DNA of 10,424 nucleotides. Origin: Candidatus Shapirobacteria bacterium. Lineage in GTDB: Bacteria > Patescibacteriota > Microgenomatia > UBA12405. The stretch covers positions 1-10,424 of the forward strand of contig JAGVHP010000016.1 of the NCBI GenBank assembly GCA_020056515.1, given 5' to 3'. The position numbers and the translations under genes were made by a program. Under the pieces are notes generated by a model that was not told where the DNA came from, searched no databases, and saw only the letters and a program-made list of their open reading frames with translations. Positions 1-5,013 of the stretch are shown in pieces; within the stretch, counting starts at the first letter, position 1, and each line of letters starts with the position of its first letter.

Positions 1-77
1 AAAGTGTGGACGTGGCCAAGCGAAAAATATCACTCGGATTGGTGCTGAGTGATAAAAAGAATGTGTTGTATAAATAA
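1..77 (+). CDS. 3' end of a gene with an S1-domain-like C-terminal tail (partial)
   Basis: The frame that starts at base 3 is open from the window edge to the TAA at 75-77; the other two forward frames stop earlier (TGA at 46-48 and at 50-52). Its last residues include VDVAKRKISLGL. That pattern (VD...KRISL.L) is the final beta-strand of S1-type OB-fold RNA-binding domains, as found in ribosomal protein S1, the transcription accessory protein Tex and polynucleotide phosphorylase. A short lysine-rich tail ending NVLYK follows. Only about 25 codons are visible, so the full gene cannot be named; S1-like or Tex-like is inference from one strand of the fold. The gene runs in the same direction as radA but is separated from it by about 315 bases and a separate promoter. 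Confidence 0.45.
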   Translation, partial: SVDVAKRKISLGLVLSDKKNVLYK

Positions 78-100
78 ATTCAGTGAAAAAAGAGACAAAG

Positions 101-109
101 TGATATAAT
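101..109 (+). promoter_or_regulatory. Extended -10 promoter element (TGATATAAT)
   Basis: TG-A-TATAAT is a perfect extended -10 box. No good -35 is present, which extended -10 promoters do not need. Seven bases separate the hexamer from a GTG at 117, so a transcript starting at the usual distance would begin at or next to that codon. The box may serve the doubtful ORF at 117-332, or give a longer leader for radA. Confidence 0.5.
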
Positions 110-116
110 TTCAGCA

Positions 117-332
117 GTGAATAGTGTTGGAGTTAAAGCAGAAACAGCAATGTACTGCGCGTCAGTAAGACAAGTGGTGGTGATAAGCGATGATAATATG
201 TGTTTGGGGGAGTTGTTGGTGAAGGGAGATGGGGTTTTACCAAAGGAAGATAAATATGGAGAATCATATCGACGGCTTTGTCCGAGAGCGAGGAGTTGTG
301 AAGGGGTGGTTGCCAGAAGTACCCAATCTTAG
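117..332 (+). CDS. Doubtful small ORF of 71 codons
   Basis: This is a GTG-started ORF placed 8 bases after a perfect extended -10 box, which would make it leaderless. The predicted 71-residue product has four cysteines and no recognisable domain, signal peptide or membrane helix. The first 50 residues (containing VVVISDDNMCLGELLVKGDG) have a plausible composition for a soluble protein, but the end is basic and unstructured. No Shine-Dalgarno sequence is present. It fills most of the gap 78-393, where I see no other gene. It could equally be untranslated leader or gene decay. The only argument for it is its promoter geometry. Confidence 0.2.
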   Translation: MNSVGVKAETAMYCASVRQVVVISDDNMCLGELLVKGDGVLPKEDKYGESYRRLCPRARSCEGVVARSTQS

Positions 333-382
333 GTAGATTTTGGGGATCAGTTTACTAGGGGCGCTGGAACGCACGAAAGGGA

Positions 383-388
383 TATAAT
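383..388 (+). promoter_or_regulatory. -10 box of radA (TATAAT), probably leaderless
   Basis: A perfect TATAAT ends 5 bases before the radA ATG at 394. RNA polymerase normally starts about 7 bases downstream of the hexamer, which places the transcript start at or within the start codon. No convincing -35 hexamer lies 16-18 bases upstream. No Shine-Dalgarno sequence lies at a workable distance; the nearest purine run, AAAGG at 376-380, is 13 bases away. Confidence 0.5.
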
Positions 389-393
389 GAGAT

Positions 394-1713
394 ATGAGAC
401 GAGGGGCAGAAACGATTTTTGTCTGTAATAACTGCGGCAACGAATTTTCTAAATGGGCGGGACAATGTAGTGCTTGTGGGGAGTGGAACACACTAAGGGA
501 AATAAAAAGCCAGAAAAATCTAAAGTCTAAAAGTCTAAAAATAGGACCGAATAAAAACGTGGAAGCGATTAATTTATCAAAAATAAAAATAACTCAAGAA
601 AGCGGTAGGTGGCAGACGGGGATAGGAGAATTGGATCGGGTTCTGGGGGCGGGGATAGTGCCGGGAAGCGTGATTTTGTTTGCCGGAGAACCGGGAATTG
701 GCAAGAGTACATTATTGACTCAATTGATAGGAAAATCAGGTGGGTTGTATGTGGCGGGAGAGGAATCAGCGGAGCAGGTGGCGTTGAGGGTTGACCGCCT
801 AAAACTTGACCCAAGAAATTTTGAGGTACTAGAAACTAATGCAATTGAGGAAGTGGAGTCATTTTTTGCCCGAACACAAAAAGTATTCAAAATAGCGGTG
901 GTGGACTCGATTCAAACGATAACAGCGGAAATTTCACAATTCACCGGAACCGGGGTGGGAAACTTTGGCAGTGTTAATCAAATTCGGGAAGTGACGTATC
1001 GCCTGATCCAGTTGGCTAAGGGGAAAAAGATGGCGGTAATAATTGTGGGTCATGTAACCAAGGAAGGGGAAATTGCCGGCCCAAAGATTTTGGAGCATAT
1101 GGTGGATACGGTGCTGTATTTTGAAGGTGACAAGAGCGGGGAACTAAGGATTCTGCGAGCCAACAAAAACCGTTTCGGGTCAACAGAGGAAGTGGGGGTG
1201 TTTAAAATGGGGGAGAAAGGTTTGACGGAGATGGGGTCGGGAGAGATCGATCTAATTACTTCTAAAGTAGATAAAATTGGGTCAGCAGTGACAGTGGTAA
1301 TGGAGGGAAGCAGGCCGATGATGGTGGAGATACAGGCTCTGGTAACCGAGAGTTTTTCAGCAATGCCAAAAAGAGTATTTTTAGGGATTGATTATAACCG
1401 GGGGCAATTATTGGCGGCAGTAGTCCAGAAGACAATGGGAGTACCACTTTATAAATGTGACGTATTTGTATCGGTGACCGGGGGAGTGAGGTTACTGGAC
1501 ACGGCATCGGATTTGGCAGTAGTGGCAGCGATATATTCAAGCTATAAGGAAAAACCAATGGGGTCAAAAGTTTATGTAGGAGAAGTGTCGCTTTTGGGAG
1601 AAATTAGAAGAGTGAGACAAATGGAGAGGAGACAGAAGGAAGCTCGGGCAATGGGGCGGGAAGTAGCTACTATATATAGTATAAGAGAGCTGACGAAATC
1701 AATTACGAATTAA
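394..1713 (+). CDS. radA: DNA repair protein RadA (Sms), branch-migration helicase
   Basis: RadA is a RecA-like, DnaB-type ATPase that promotes branch migration of recombination intermediates. The 439-residue product has the full family architecture. A C4 zinc finger lies at Cys11, Cys14, Cys25 and Cys28. A linker follows, then the RecA-like ATPase core with Walker A GEPGIGKS at 98-105 and the RadA-specific KNRFG motif at 258-262. The C-terminal Lon-like domain starts near residue 285 and contains ALVTESF and the DLAVVAAIYSS segment. Length is close to that of E. coli RadA (about 460). The ATG at 394 is chosen because it puts a short normal tail before the zinc finger and sits 6 bases after a TATAAT. 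The last four codons (SITN) and the stop lie in an AATTACGAATT repeat, so the extreme C-terminus may be repeat-derived. Neighbouring rho is too far away to share an obvious operon. Confidence 0.96.
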   Translation: MRRGAETIFVCNNCGNEFSKWAGQCSACGEWNTLREIKSQKNLKSKSLKIGPNKNVEAINLSKIKITQESGRWQTGIGELDRVLGAGIVPGSVILFAGEPGIGKSTLLTQLIGKSGGLYVAGEESAEQVALRVDRLKLDPRNFEVLETNAIEEVESFFARTQKVFKIAVVDSIQTITAEISQFTGTGVGNFGSVNQIREVTYRLIQLAKGKKMAVIIVGHVTKEGEIAGPKILEHMVDTVLYFEGDKSGELRILRANKNRFGSTEEVGVFKMGEKGLTEMGSGEIDLITSKVDKIGSAVTVVMEGSRPMMVEIQALVTESFSAMPKRVFLGIDYNRGQLLAAVVQKTMGVPLYKCDVFVSVTGGVRLLDTASDLAVVAAIYSSYKEKPMGSKVYVGEVSLLGEIRRVRQMERRQKEARAMGREVATIYSIRELTKSITN

Positions 1714-1756
1714 TAATTACGTCCACAGGATTTCGTAAAACTCAAAATTACGAATT
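1701..1756. repeat. AATTACGAATT repeats at the radA 3' end
   Basis: Two exact AATTACGAATT units lie at 1701-1711 and 1746-1756, with a partial unit (AATTACG) at 1715-1721 and an inverted TTCGTAA at 1732-1738. TTCGTAA and TTACGAA (1748-1754) could form a 7-bp stem. The first unit overlaps the last radA codons and the stop. The same 11-mer builds the inverted repeats around the four-helix-bundle gene at 6974-7005 and 7367-7390, so this is a dispersed repeat family in this genome. Confidence 0.7.
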
Positions 1757-1766
1757 GGGGTTGGCG

Positions 1767-1787
1767 TTATCCACATAGTGTGCATAA
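1767..1787. promoter_or_regulatory. Inverted pair of DnaA boxes
   Basis: TTATCCACA (1767-1775) is the classical consensus DnaA box. Three bases later TGTGCATAA (1779-1787) is the reverse complement of TTATGCACA, which also fits TTATNCACA. The two form a near-perfect inverted repeat with one mismatch. An A+T-rich stretch follows from about 1800 to 1910. This could be a DnaA-binding regulatory or titration site. I do not call an origin: there are only two strong boxes, no dnaA or dnaN gene is nearby, and the + strand stays G-rich on both sides. A weaker 8-of-9 match, TTATAGACA, lies at 1875-1883 but coincides with the -35 of the next promoter. Confidence 0.5.
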
Positions 1788-1877
1788 GGGTAAAATTGGG
1801 TGTTAAATAAAGCTAAAAAGTAAGGAAACTTTTATTATAGGTATAGTGAAAAAATAGGACATAAAATATATAGGTTA

Positions 1878-1905
1878 TAGACAAGAGGAAAAACGGTGTT
1901 ATATT
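1878..1905 (+). promoter_or_regulatory. Sigma70-type promoter for a microprotein or small RNA
   Basis: TAGACA (1878-1883), a 16-base spacer and TATATT (1900-1905) form a plausible vegetative promoter. The predicted start falls near 1912-1913, right at an ATG. A hairpin with a U-rich 3' side at 2135-2200 could end the transcript, giving a unit of about 290 bases. Confidence 0.4.
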
Positions 1906-1906
1906 A

Positions 1907-2026
1907 ATGTTAATGCTGGGAATTAATTTGAGAAAATGGTTGGGATTGAAAAAAGGAAAGAAGGATACTTGGGCACGGGATCAGATAAAGCAGGTAGCAA
2001 AATTGGGTGGGAAACTAGTACTTTAA
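1907..2026 (+). CDS. Possible basic microprotein, 37-39 aa
   Basis: This is a short ORF below usual gene-calling limits. It begins with two in-frame ATGs (1907 and 1913) and contains LRKWLGLKKGKKDTWARDQ, followed by IKQVAKLGGKLVL and a TAA. The product is strongly basic, with alternating hydrophobic and lysine residues that could form an amphipathic helix. The promoter at 1878-1905 would start transcription at the second ATG, giving a leaderless 37-residue protein. I do not recognise a family. The overlapping frame at 1936-2124 is less convincing because its second half is the translation of hairpins. The transcript could instead be a non-coding RNA. Confidence 0.35.
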   Translation: MLMLGINLRKWLGLKKGKKDTWARDQIKQVAKLGGKLVL

Positions 2027-2210
2027 ATTTTAAGGAGAAACGAACCCCGATATCAGCTAAAGCCTTATCGGGATTGTGTCTTTGCGCAAATTTTTGTCGC
2101 CTTGCGGCTATAAAATTTACGTAAAGAAACGAAAAAGAAACAACATTATCGATGCTCTCAAAGCAGGTGGAACACGAATATTGTTGTTTCTTCTCTTTTA
2201 AAATAGATGG
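2027..2210 (+). other. Non-coding stretch with consecutive hairpins
   Basis: Three inverted repeats follow one another. CCCGATA (2046-2052) pairs with TATCGGG (2066-2072). AAATTTT (2088-2094) pairs with AAAATTT (2112-2118), with an inner GCC-ttgc-GGC stem at 2099-2108. AAGAAACAACA (2135-2145) pairs with TGTTGTTTCTT (2182-2192). No convincing coding frame runs through them. They may be the structured 3' part of the transcript that starts near 1912, or remnants of palindromic repeats. I see no match to RNase P, tmRNA, SRP or 6S RNA signatures. Confidence 0.35.
2135..2200 (+). terminator. Possible intrinsic terminator
   Basis: An 11-bp stem (2135-2145 with 2182-2192) encloses a 36-base loop, and the 3' side runs into a pyrimidine tract (CTTCTCTTTT). 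The stem is A/T-rich and the loop long, so this is a weak terminator candidate for the transcript starting near 1912. Confidence 0.3.
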
Positions 2211-2214
2211 TTGA

Positions 2215-2240
2215 CGCCAAGATGTCAAGTTGGCTTGGCG
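2215..2240. repeat. Short inverted repeat (CGCCAAG / CTTGGCG)
   Basis: CGCCAAG at 2215-2221 is perfectly complementary to CTTGGCG at 2234-2240, with a 12-base loop. A competing stem, TTGAC (2211-2215) with GTCAA (2224-2228), overlaps it, so two alternative folds are possible. Confidence 0.4.
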
Positions 2241-2262
2241 GTGTAGTTGAGAGCGGCAGAGG

Positions 2263-2294
2263 CCCGCCTACGCAAACGCTTCGGCGAGGTAAAG
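2263..2294 (+). repeat. GC-rich palindromic element, intergenic copy
   Basis: CCCGCC at 2263-2268 and GGCGAGGTAAAG at 2283-2294 match the ends of the CCCGCC...GGCGGGTAAAG family seen at 2513-2555 and 10005-10035. It also shares the internal GCTTCGGCG with the copy at 10005. One arm has a substitution (GGCGAGG). It lies in the rho upstream region, before the rho promoter, and is not translated. Confidence 0.55.
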
Positions 2295-2314
2295 GGCAGT
2301 AAATGCTTGTGCAG

Positions 2315-2345
2315 AGAGCAACGGAGGGGGCAGGTCCGTTGCTTT
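2315..2345. other. Strong hairpin upstream of the rho promoter
   Basis: AGCAACGGA (2317-2325) pairs perfectly with TCCGTTGCT (2335-2343) around a 9-base loop, and two more pairs extend it outward (2315-2316 with 2344-2345, one of them a wobble). There is no T-run after it, only TTTCTACGG, so it is not a clear terminator. It ends 13 bases before the rho -35 and may insulate the rho promoter or belong to an upstream RNA. Confidence 0.45.
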
Positions 2346-2357
2346 CTACGGAAGTAT

Positions 2358-2386
2358 TTGACATAGAAGAGGTTTTTCTCTAGAAT
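2358..2386 (+). promoter_or_regulatory. Near-consensus promoter of rho
   Basis: TTGACA (2358-2363), an optimal 17-base spacer and TAGAAT (2381-2386) differ from the sigma70 consensus by one base. The predicted start near 2393 gives a leader of about 75 bases before the rho ATG. That leader is U-rich, has no Shine-Dalgarno sequence, and could be a site for autoregulation as in other bacteria, although nothing in it proves that. Confidence 0.7.
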
Positions 2387-2467
2387 ATGATTGTTTCCCA
2401 AAGATATTGATGTTTTCCCTACAATTTTGTCGGATTCGTTGGTTTATTTAGTTAATAAAAATTCATC

Positions 2468-3772
2468 ATGGTAAAAAAGGCAGTTGTGCTAACAGAACCA
2501 GATATTAAAGTGCCCGCCGTCGTCCCGGCTTTGCCGAGGACTATGGCGGGTAAAGACGAAAAAAACAACAATCGGGTAGGTTTGTCCCAGCCAACAGCTG
2601 CGCAGTTAGGCGGGCAGGCGACGGGGCCAGTGGTATCGATAGCACAGCCAAATATAAACTCACCTAAAATGGAAATGCTATCAGGAGTATTGGAAATAAT
2701 GCAGGACGGAACAGGGTTTGTCAGGCCTAAATTTTTACCAAACCATCACGATGCCGTAATTGGGGCAATGCAGGTAAGACGTTACGGATTGCGCCCCGGC
2801 GATCACATTTTAGGGGTGGCGAAAGCACCTAAAGACGGGGAAAAGTATTGGGGAATGGTCAGAATCGATAAGGTTAATGAGATCGATCCGGTGGCGGCAC
2901 TCAAACGTCCCGATTTTAAGGATTTGGTACCGATATATCCAATTAAACAAATAAAACTGGAGTTTGAAGCCGGGGTGATGTCGGATCGAATTATCGATAT
3001 TTTTTGTCCGATTGGCTATGGACAGAGAGGAATGATTGTTAGTCCACCAAAAGCCGGGAAAACGACACTATTGAAAGAAATTGCCGCCGGAGTAGCAGCT
3101 AATTATCCGGAAATTCATTTGATGGCAGTGCTAGTGGGAGAGAGACCGGAGGAAGTGACGGATATGCAAAGATTTATAAAAGGGGAGGTAATTGCTTCAC
3201 ATTTTGATCAAAAACCGGAGGAACAAACCCGGGCGGCGGAAGTGGCGATTGAAAGGGCGAAAAGACTGGTAGAAATGGGAAAAGATGTATTTATGGTATT
3301 TGATTCGATTACCAGATTAGCCCGGGCATATAACTTAGCAATTCCTACTTCGGGCCGAACTTTGTCGGGAGGTTTTGATCCGGCGGCTTTATATCCCAGC
3401 AAAAAGTTTTTTGGAGCAGCCAGGAAAATTGAAAACGGTGGATCTTTGACGATTATCGGAACGGCGCTGGTGGATACCGGTTCAAAAATGGATGAGCTGA
3501 TTTTTGAAGAGTTTAAGGGAACCGGGAATATGGAATTGAGGCTAGAGAGGAGATTATCGGATAGGCGGATTTTTCCGGCCTTTGACATATTGAAATCGGG
3601 AACCAGAAAAGAGGAGCTGTTGTTATCGGCGGAAATATTAAACAAAGTAATGGCGATGAGGCGGATGTTTGATACTTTGGATGATAAAGATGAAATAACG
3701 ACAATGATTATTGAACAGATGGGCAAAACCAAAACTAACAGCGACTTTTTAAGTAAAGTGACTAAAAAATGA
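2468..3772 (+). CDS. rho: Transcription termination factor Rho
   Basis: Rho is a hexameric RNA-dependent ATPase that translocates along nascent RNA and releases it from RNA polymerase. In this 434-residue protein an OB-fold RNA-binding domain lies at about 68-140 (SGVLEIMQDGTGFVRP, then LRPGD). Walker A SPPKAGKTT is at 192-200 and Walker B DVFMVFDS at 273-280. The Q/R-loop region runs from LSGGFDPAALYP through DTGSKMDELIFEEFKGTGN, and the C-terminus has KTNSDFL, all typical of Rho. Length is close to E. coli Rho (419). The usual N-terminal helical Rho_N domain is not recognisable; residues 1-65 look disordered and include PAVVPALPRTMAGK (16-29), the translation of a GC-rich palindromic repeat. 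No Shine-Dalgarno sequence precedes the ATG. The stop overlaps the next start (ATGA), so the downstream peptidase gene is co-transcribed and probably translationally coupled. Confidence 0.97.
   Translation: MVKKAVVLTEPDIKVPAVVPALPRTMAGKDEKNNNRVGLSQPTAAQLGGQATGPVVSIAQPNINSPKMEMLSGVLEIMQDGTGFVRPKFLPNHHDAVIGAMQVRRYGLRPGDHILGVAKAPKDGEKYWGMVRIDKVNEIDPVAALKRPDFKDLVPIYPIKQIKLEFEAGVMSDRIIDIFCPIGYGQRGMIVSPPKAGKTTLLKEIAAGVAANYPEIHLMAVLVGERPEEVTDMQRFIKGEVIASHFDQKPEEQTRAAEVAIERAKRLVEMGKDVFMVFDSITRLARAYNLAIPTSGRTLSGGFDPAALYPSKKFFGAARKIENGGSLTIIGTALVDTGSKMDELIFEEFKGTGNMELRLERRLSDRRIFPAFDILKSGTRKEELLLSAEILNKVMAMRRMFDTLDDKDEITTMIIEQMGKTKTNSDFLSKVTKK
2513..2555 (+). repeat. GC-rich palindromic element translated inside rho
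   Basis: CCCGCC (2513-2518) and GGCGGG (2545-2550) are complementary ends, followed by TAAAG (2551-2555) as in the copies at 2263 and 10005. It is in frame within rho and encodes residues PAVVPALPRTMAGK, in the non-conserved N-terminal arm before the OB fold. At 43 bases it is longer than the other copies (31-33). Confidence 0.6.
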
Positions 3773-4848
3773 GGGAAGAAATAAAATTAATCGGGCAGTG
3801 GTTGAAGCTGCAAGGAGTTTTTGTTTCGGAAATCGGGGCTTTGTTTTTGGGGTGGGTGGGGGATTTGAAGCAGGTGTTGTCGAAACTGATGTATAAACAA
3901 AGGGGCCGTTTTTCCCAGACTTTTGTGAGTGTGTCGATGGCGGTATTGGCCTTTGGGACAATTGGTTTTTCGGGGGAACTTGAGGCGATTATCAACAGGA
4001 GTGACAGTAAAGAAAATGCCGGCAGCGGTTATTTGTTGGCCACGGATGGGGTAGGTGGAGCGGAGACACTGATTTCTGATTTGCAAAAAGGCGAGGTAAC
4101 GGAATATCGGGTGGTAGAGGGAGATACAGTTGGGGCTATTGCCTTGAAATTTGGAGTAACCGTGGACACGATTATTTGGGAAAACAATCTAAAAAGTGTG
4201 GATGCGATTAAACCCCGGCAGATATTGCGGATACTGCCGATAATCGGAGTCAGACATAAAGTTAAAAGAGGAGAGACGGTTTATAGTGTGGCCAAATACT
4301 ATAGTGTGGATGCCCAAAACATAGTTGACTATCCTTTTAATTCGTTTAGTAATGACGAGACCTTTGCTATCAATGCCGGCCAGGAATTGATGATACCGGA
4401 TGCAATTAAGCCGAAGGAAGTGGTGATTGATGCCAGTCGATATTTGGCTAGGAGTGTGGCACCAATTCCGGGAGTGGTGGGAGAGGGTAACTTTATGTGG
4501 CCAACTTCAGGAAGAATTACTCAGCGATTCTATTGGTATCATCAGGCAACCGATATTGCCTCAAGAGATGGGCCAAATATTTTGGCGGCTCAGAGCGGAA
4601 CAGTGGTAACGGCCGGATGGAATGGAGGAGGGTATGGAAATTACGTGATTATTGACCATGGTAACGGTTATCAAACCTTGTATGGTCATATGCTGAATAA
4701 TTCAATTGCGGTAACCTTGGGTCAAAAGGTAAATCAGGGACAAAAAATAGGAGTGATGGGGTCAACCGGCCGGTCAACCGGACCGCATTTGCATTTTGAA
4801 ATCAAAACAACTAAAGGAAAACTGGATCCGTTGAGCATATTAAAATAA
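3769..4848 (+). CDS. Membrane-anchored LysM / M23 metalloendopeptidase
   Basis: The 359-residue protein is predicted to cleave peptidoglycan cross-links outside the membrane. Residues 1-50 are cytosolic and basic. One hydrophobic segment at about 51-68 (VSVSMAVLAFGTIGF) is a signal anchor. Two LysM glycan-binding modules follow, at about 111-157 (YRVVEGDTVGAIALKFGV) and 161-210 (HKVKRGETVYSVAKYYSV). The C-terminal M23 (LytM) domain has the zinc ligands His258 and Asp262 (HQATD), the catalytic-type His307 (YGHM) and HLH at 340-342. All key residues are present, so it should be active rather than an EnvC-like activator. The ATG overlaps the rho stop by four bases, so it depends on the rho promoter; no Shine-Dalgarno sequence is present. 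Pairing with rho is probably a genomic habit rather than a functional link. Confidence 0.93.
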   Translation: MREEIKLIGQWLKLQGVFVSEIGALFLGWVGDLKQVLSKLMYKQRGRFSQTFVSVSMAVLAFGTIGFSGELEAIINRSDSKENAGSGYLLATDGVGGAETLISDLQKGEVTEYRVVEGDTVGAIALKFGVTVDTIIWENNLKSVDAIKPRQILRILPIIGVRHKVKRGETVYSVAKYYSVDAQNIVDYPFNSFSNDETFAINAGQELMIPDAIKPKEVVIDASRYLARSVAPIPGVVGEGNFMWPTSGRITQRFYWYHQATDIASRDGPNILAAQSGTVVTAGWNGGGYGNYVIIDHGNGYQTLYGHMLNNSIAVTLGQKVNQGQKIGVMGSTGRSTGPHLHFEIKTTKGKLDPLSILK

Positions 4849-4852
4849 AGAC

Positions 4853-4891
4853 AAATCCCTCCTCGGTCCTCCCTTTGACAAGGGAGGAAGG
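4853..4891. repeat. Pyrimidine/purine hairpin repeat after the M23 gene
   Basis: TCCTCCCTT (4867-4875) pairs perfectly with AAGGGAGGA (4880-4888) around the loop TGAC, with further CCTCC and GGAAGG flanks. No T-run follows, so it is not a canonical terminator, though a 9-bp stem could stabilise the 3' end of the rho-M23 mRNA. A related hairpin (CCCCTT-gaaa-AAGGG core) lies at 9729-9749, suggesting a dispersed family. Confidence 0.5.
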
Positions 4892-4978
4892 TATGACTTC
4901 AGAAACGGAAAGTGATAGGGGGTGATATTAGAATTAGTAAATAGAGATAATAATGCGGTAATAAGAGGTACTTGGTGG

Positions 4979-5007
4979 TTGCCCGACAAGGGTGATATTG
5001 CTAATCT
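4979..5007 (+). promoter_or_regulatory. Candidate promoter of the O-antigen-ligase-like gene
   Basis: TTGCCC (4979-4984), a 17-base spacer and TAATCT (5002-5007) end 6 bases before the ATG at 5014, so the message would be leaderless. An alternative hexamer, TATATT at 5008-5013, abuts the ATG and is too close to act for this start. No Shine-Dalgarno sequence is seen. Confidence 0.35.
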
Positions 5008-5013
5008 TATATT

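Noticed and set aside
256..336. 26-codon ORF preceded by AAGGAAGA at good spacing
   Set aside because: It is very short and without a family. The Shine-Dalgarno-like run is isolated in a window that otherwise lacks such sites.
1741..1910. Replication origin
   Set aside because: Two DnaA boxes and A+T-rich DNA are present, but there is no box cluster, no dnaA or dnaN nearby, and no switch in strand skew across the window.
1936..2124. 62-codon ORF between radA and rho
   Set aside because: Its second half is the translation of two hairpins, and the overlapping frame from 1907 has the better promoter and composition.
1714..2467. RNase P RNA, tmRNA, SRP RNA or 6S RNA
   Set aside because: None of the conserved signature sequences of these RNAs is visible in the interval.
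3208..3732. 174-codon reverse ORF opposite rho
   Set aside because: It is antisense to the conserved ATPase core of Rho, has no recognisable domain, and arises from codon bias on the opposite strand.
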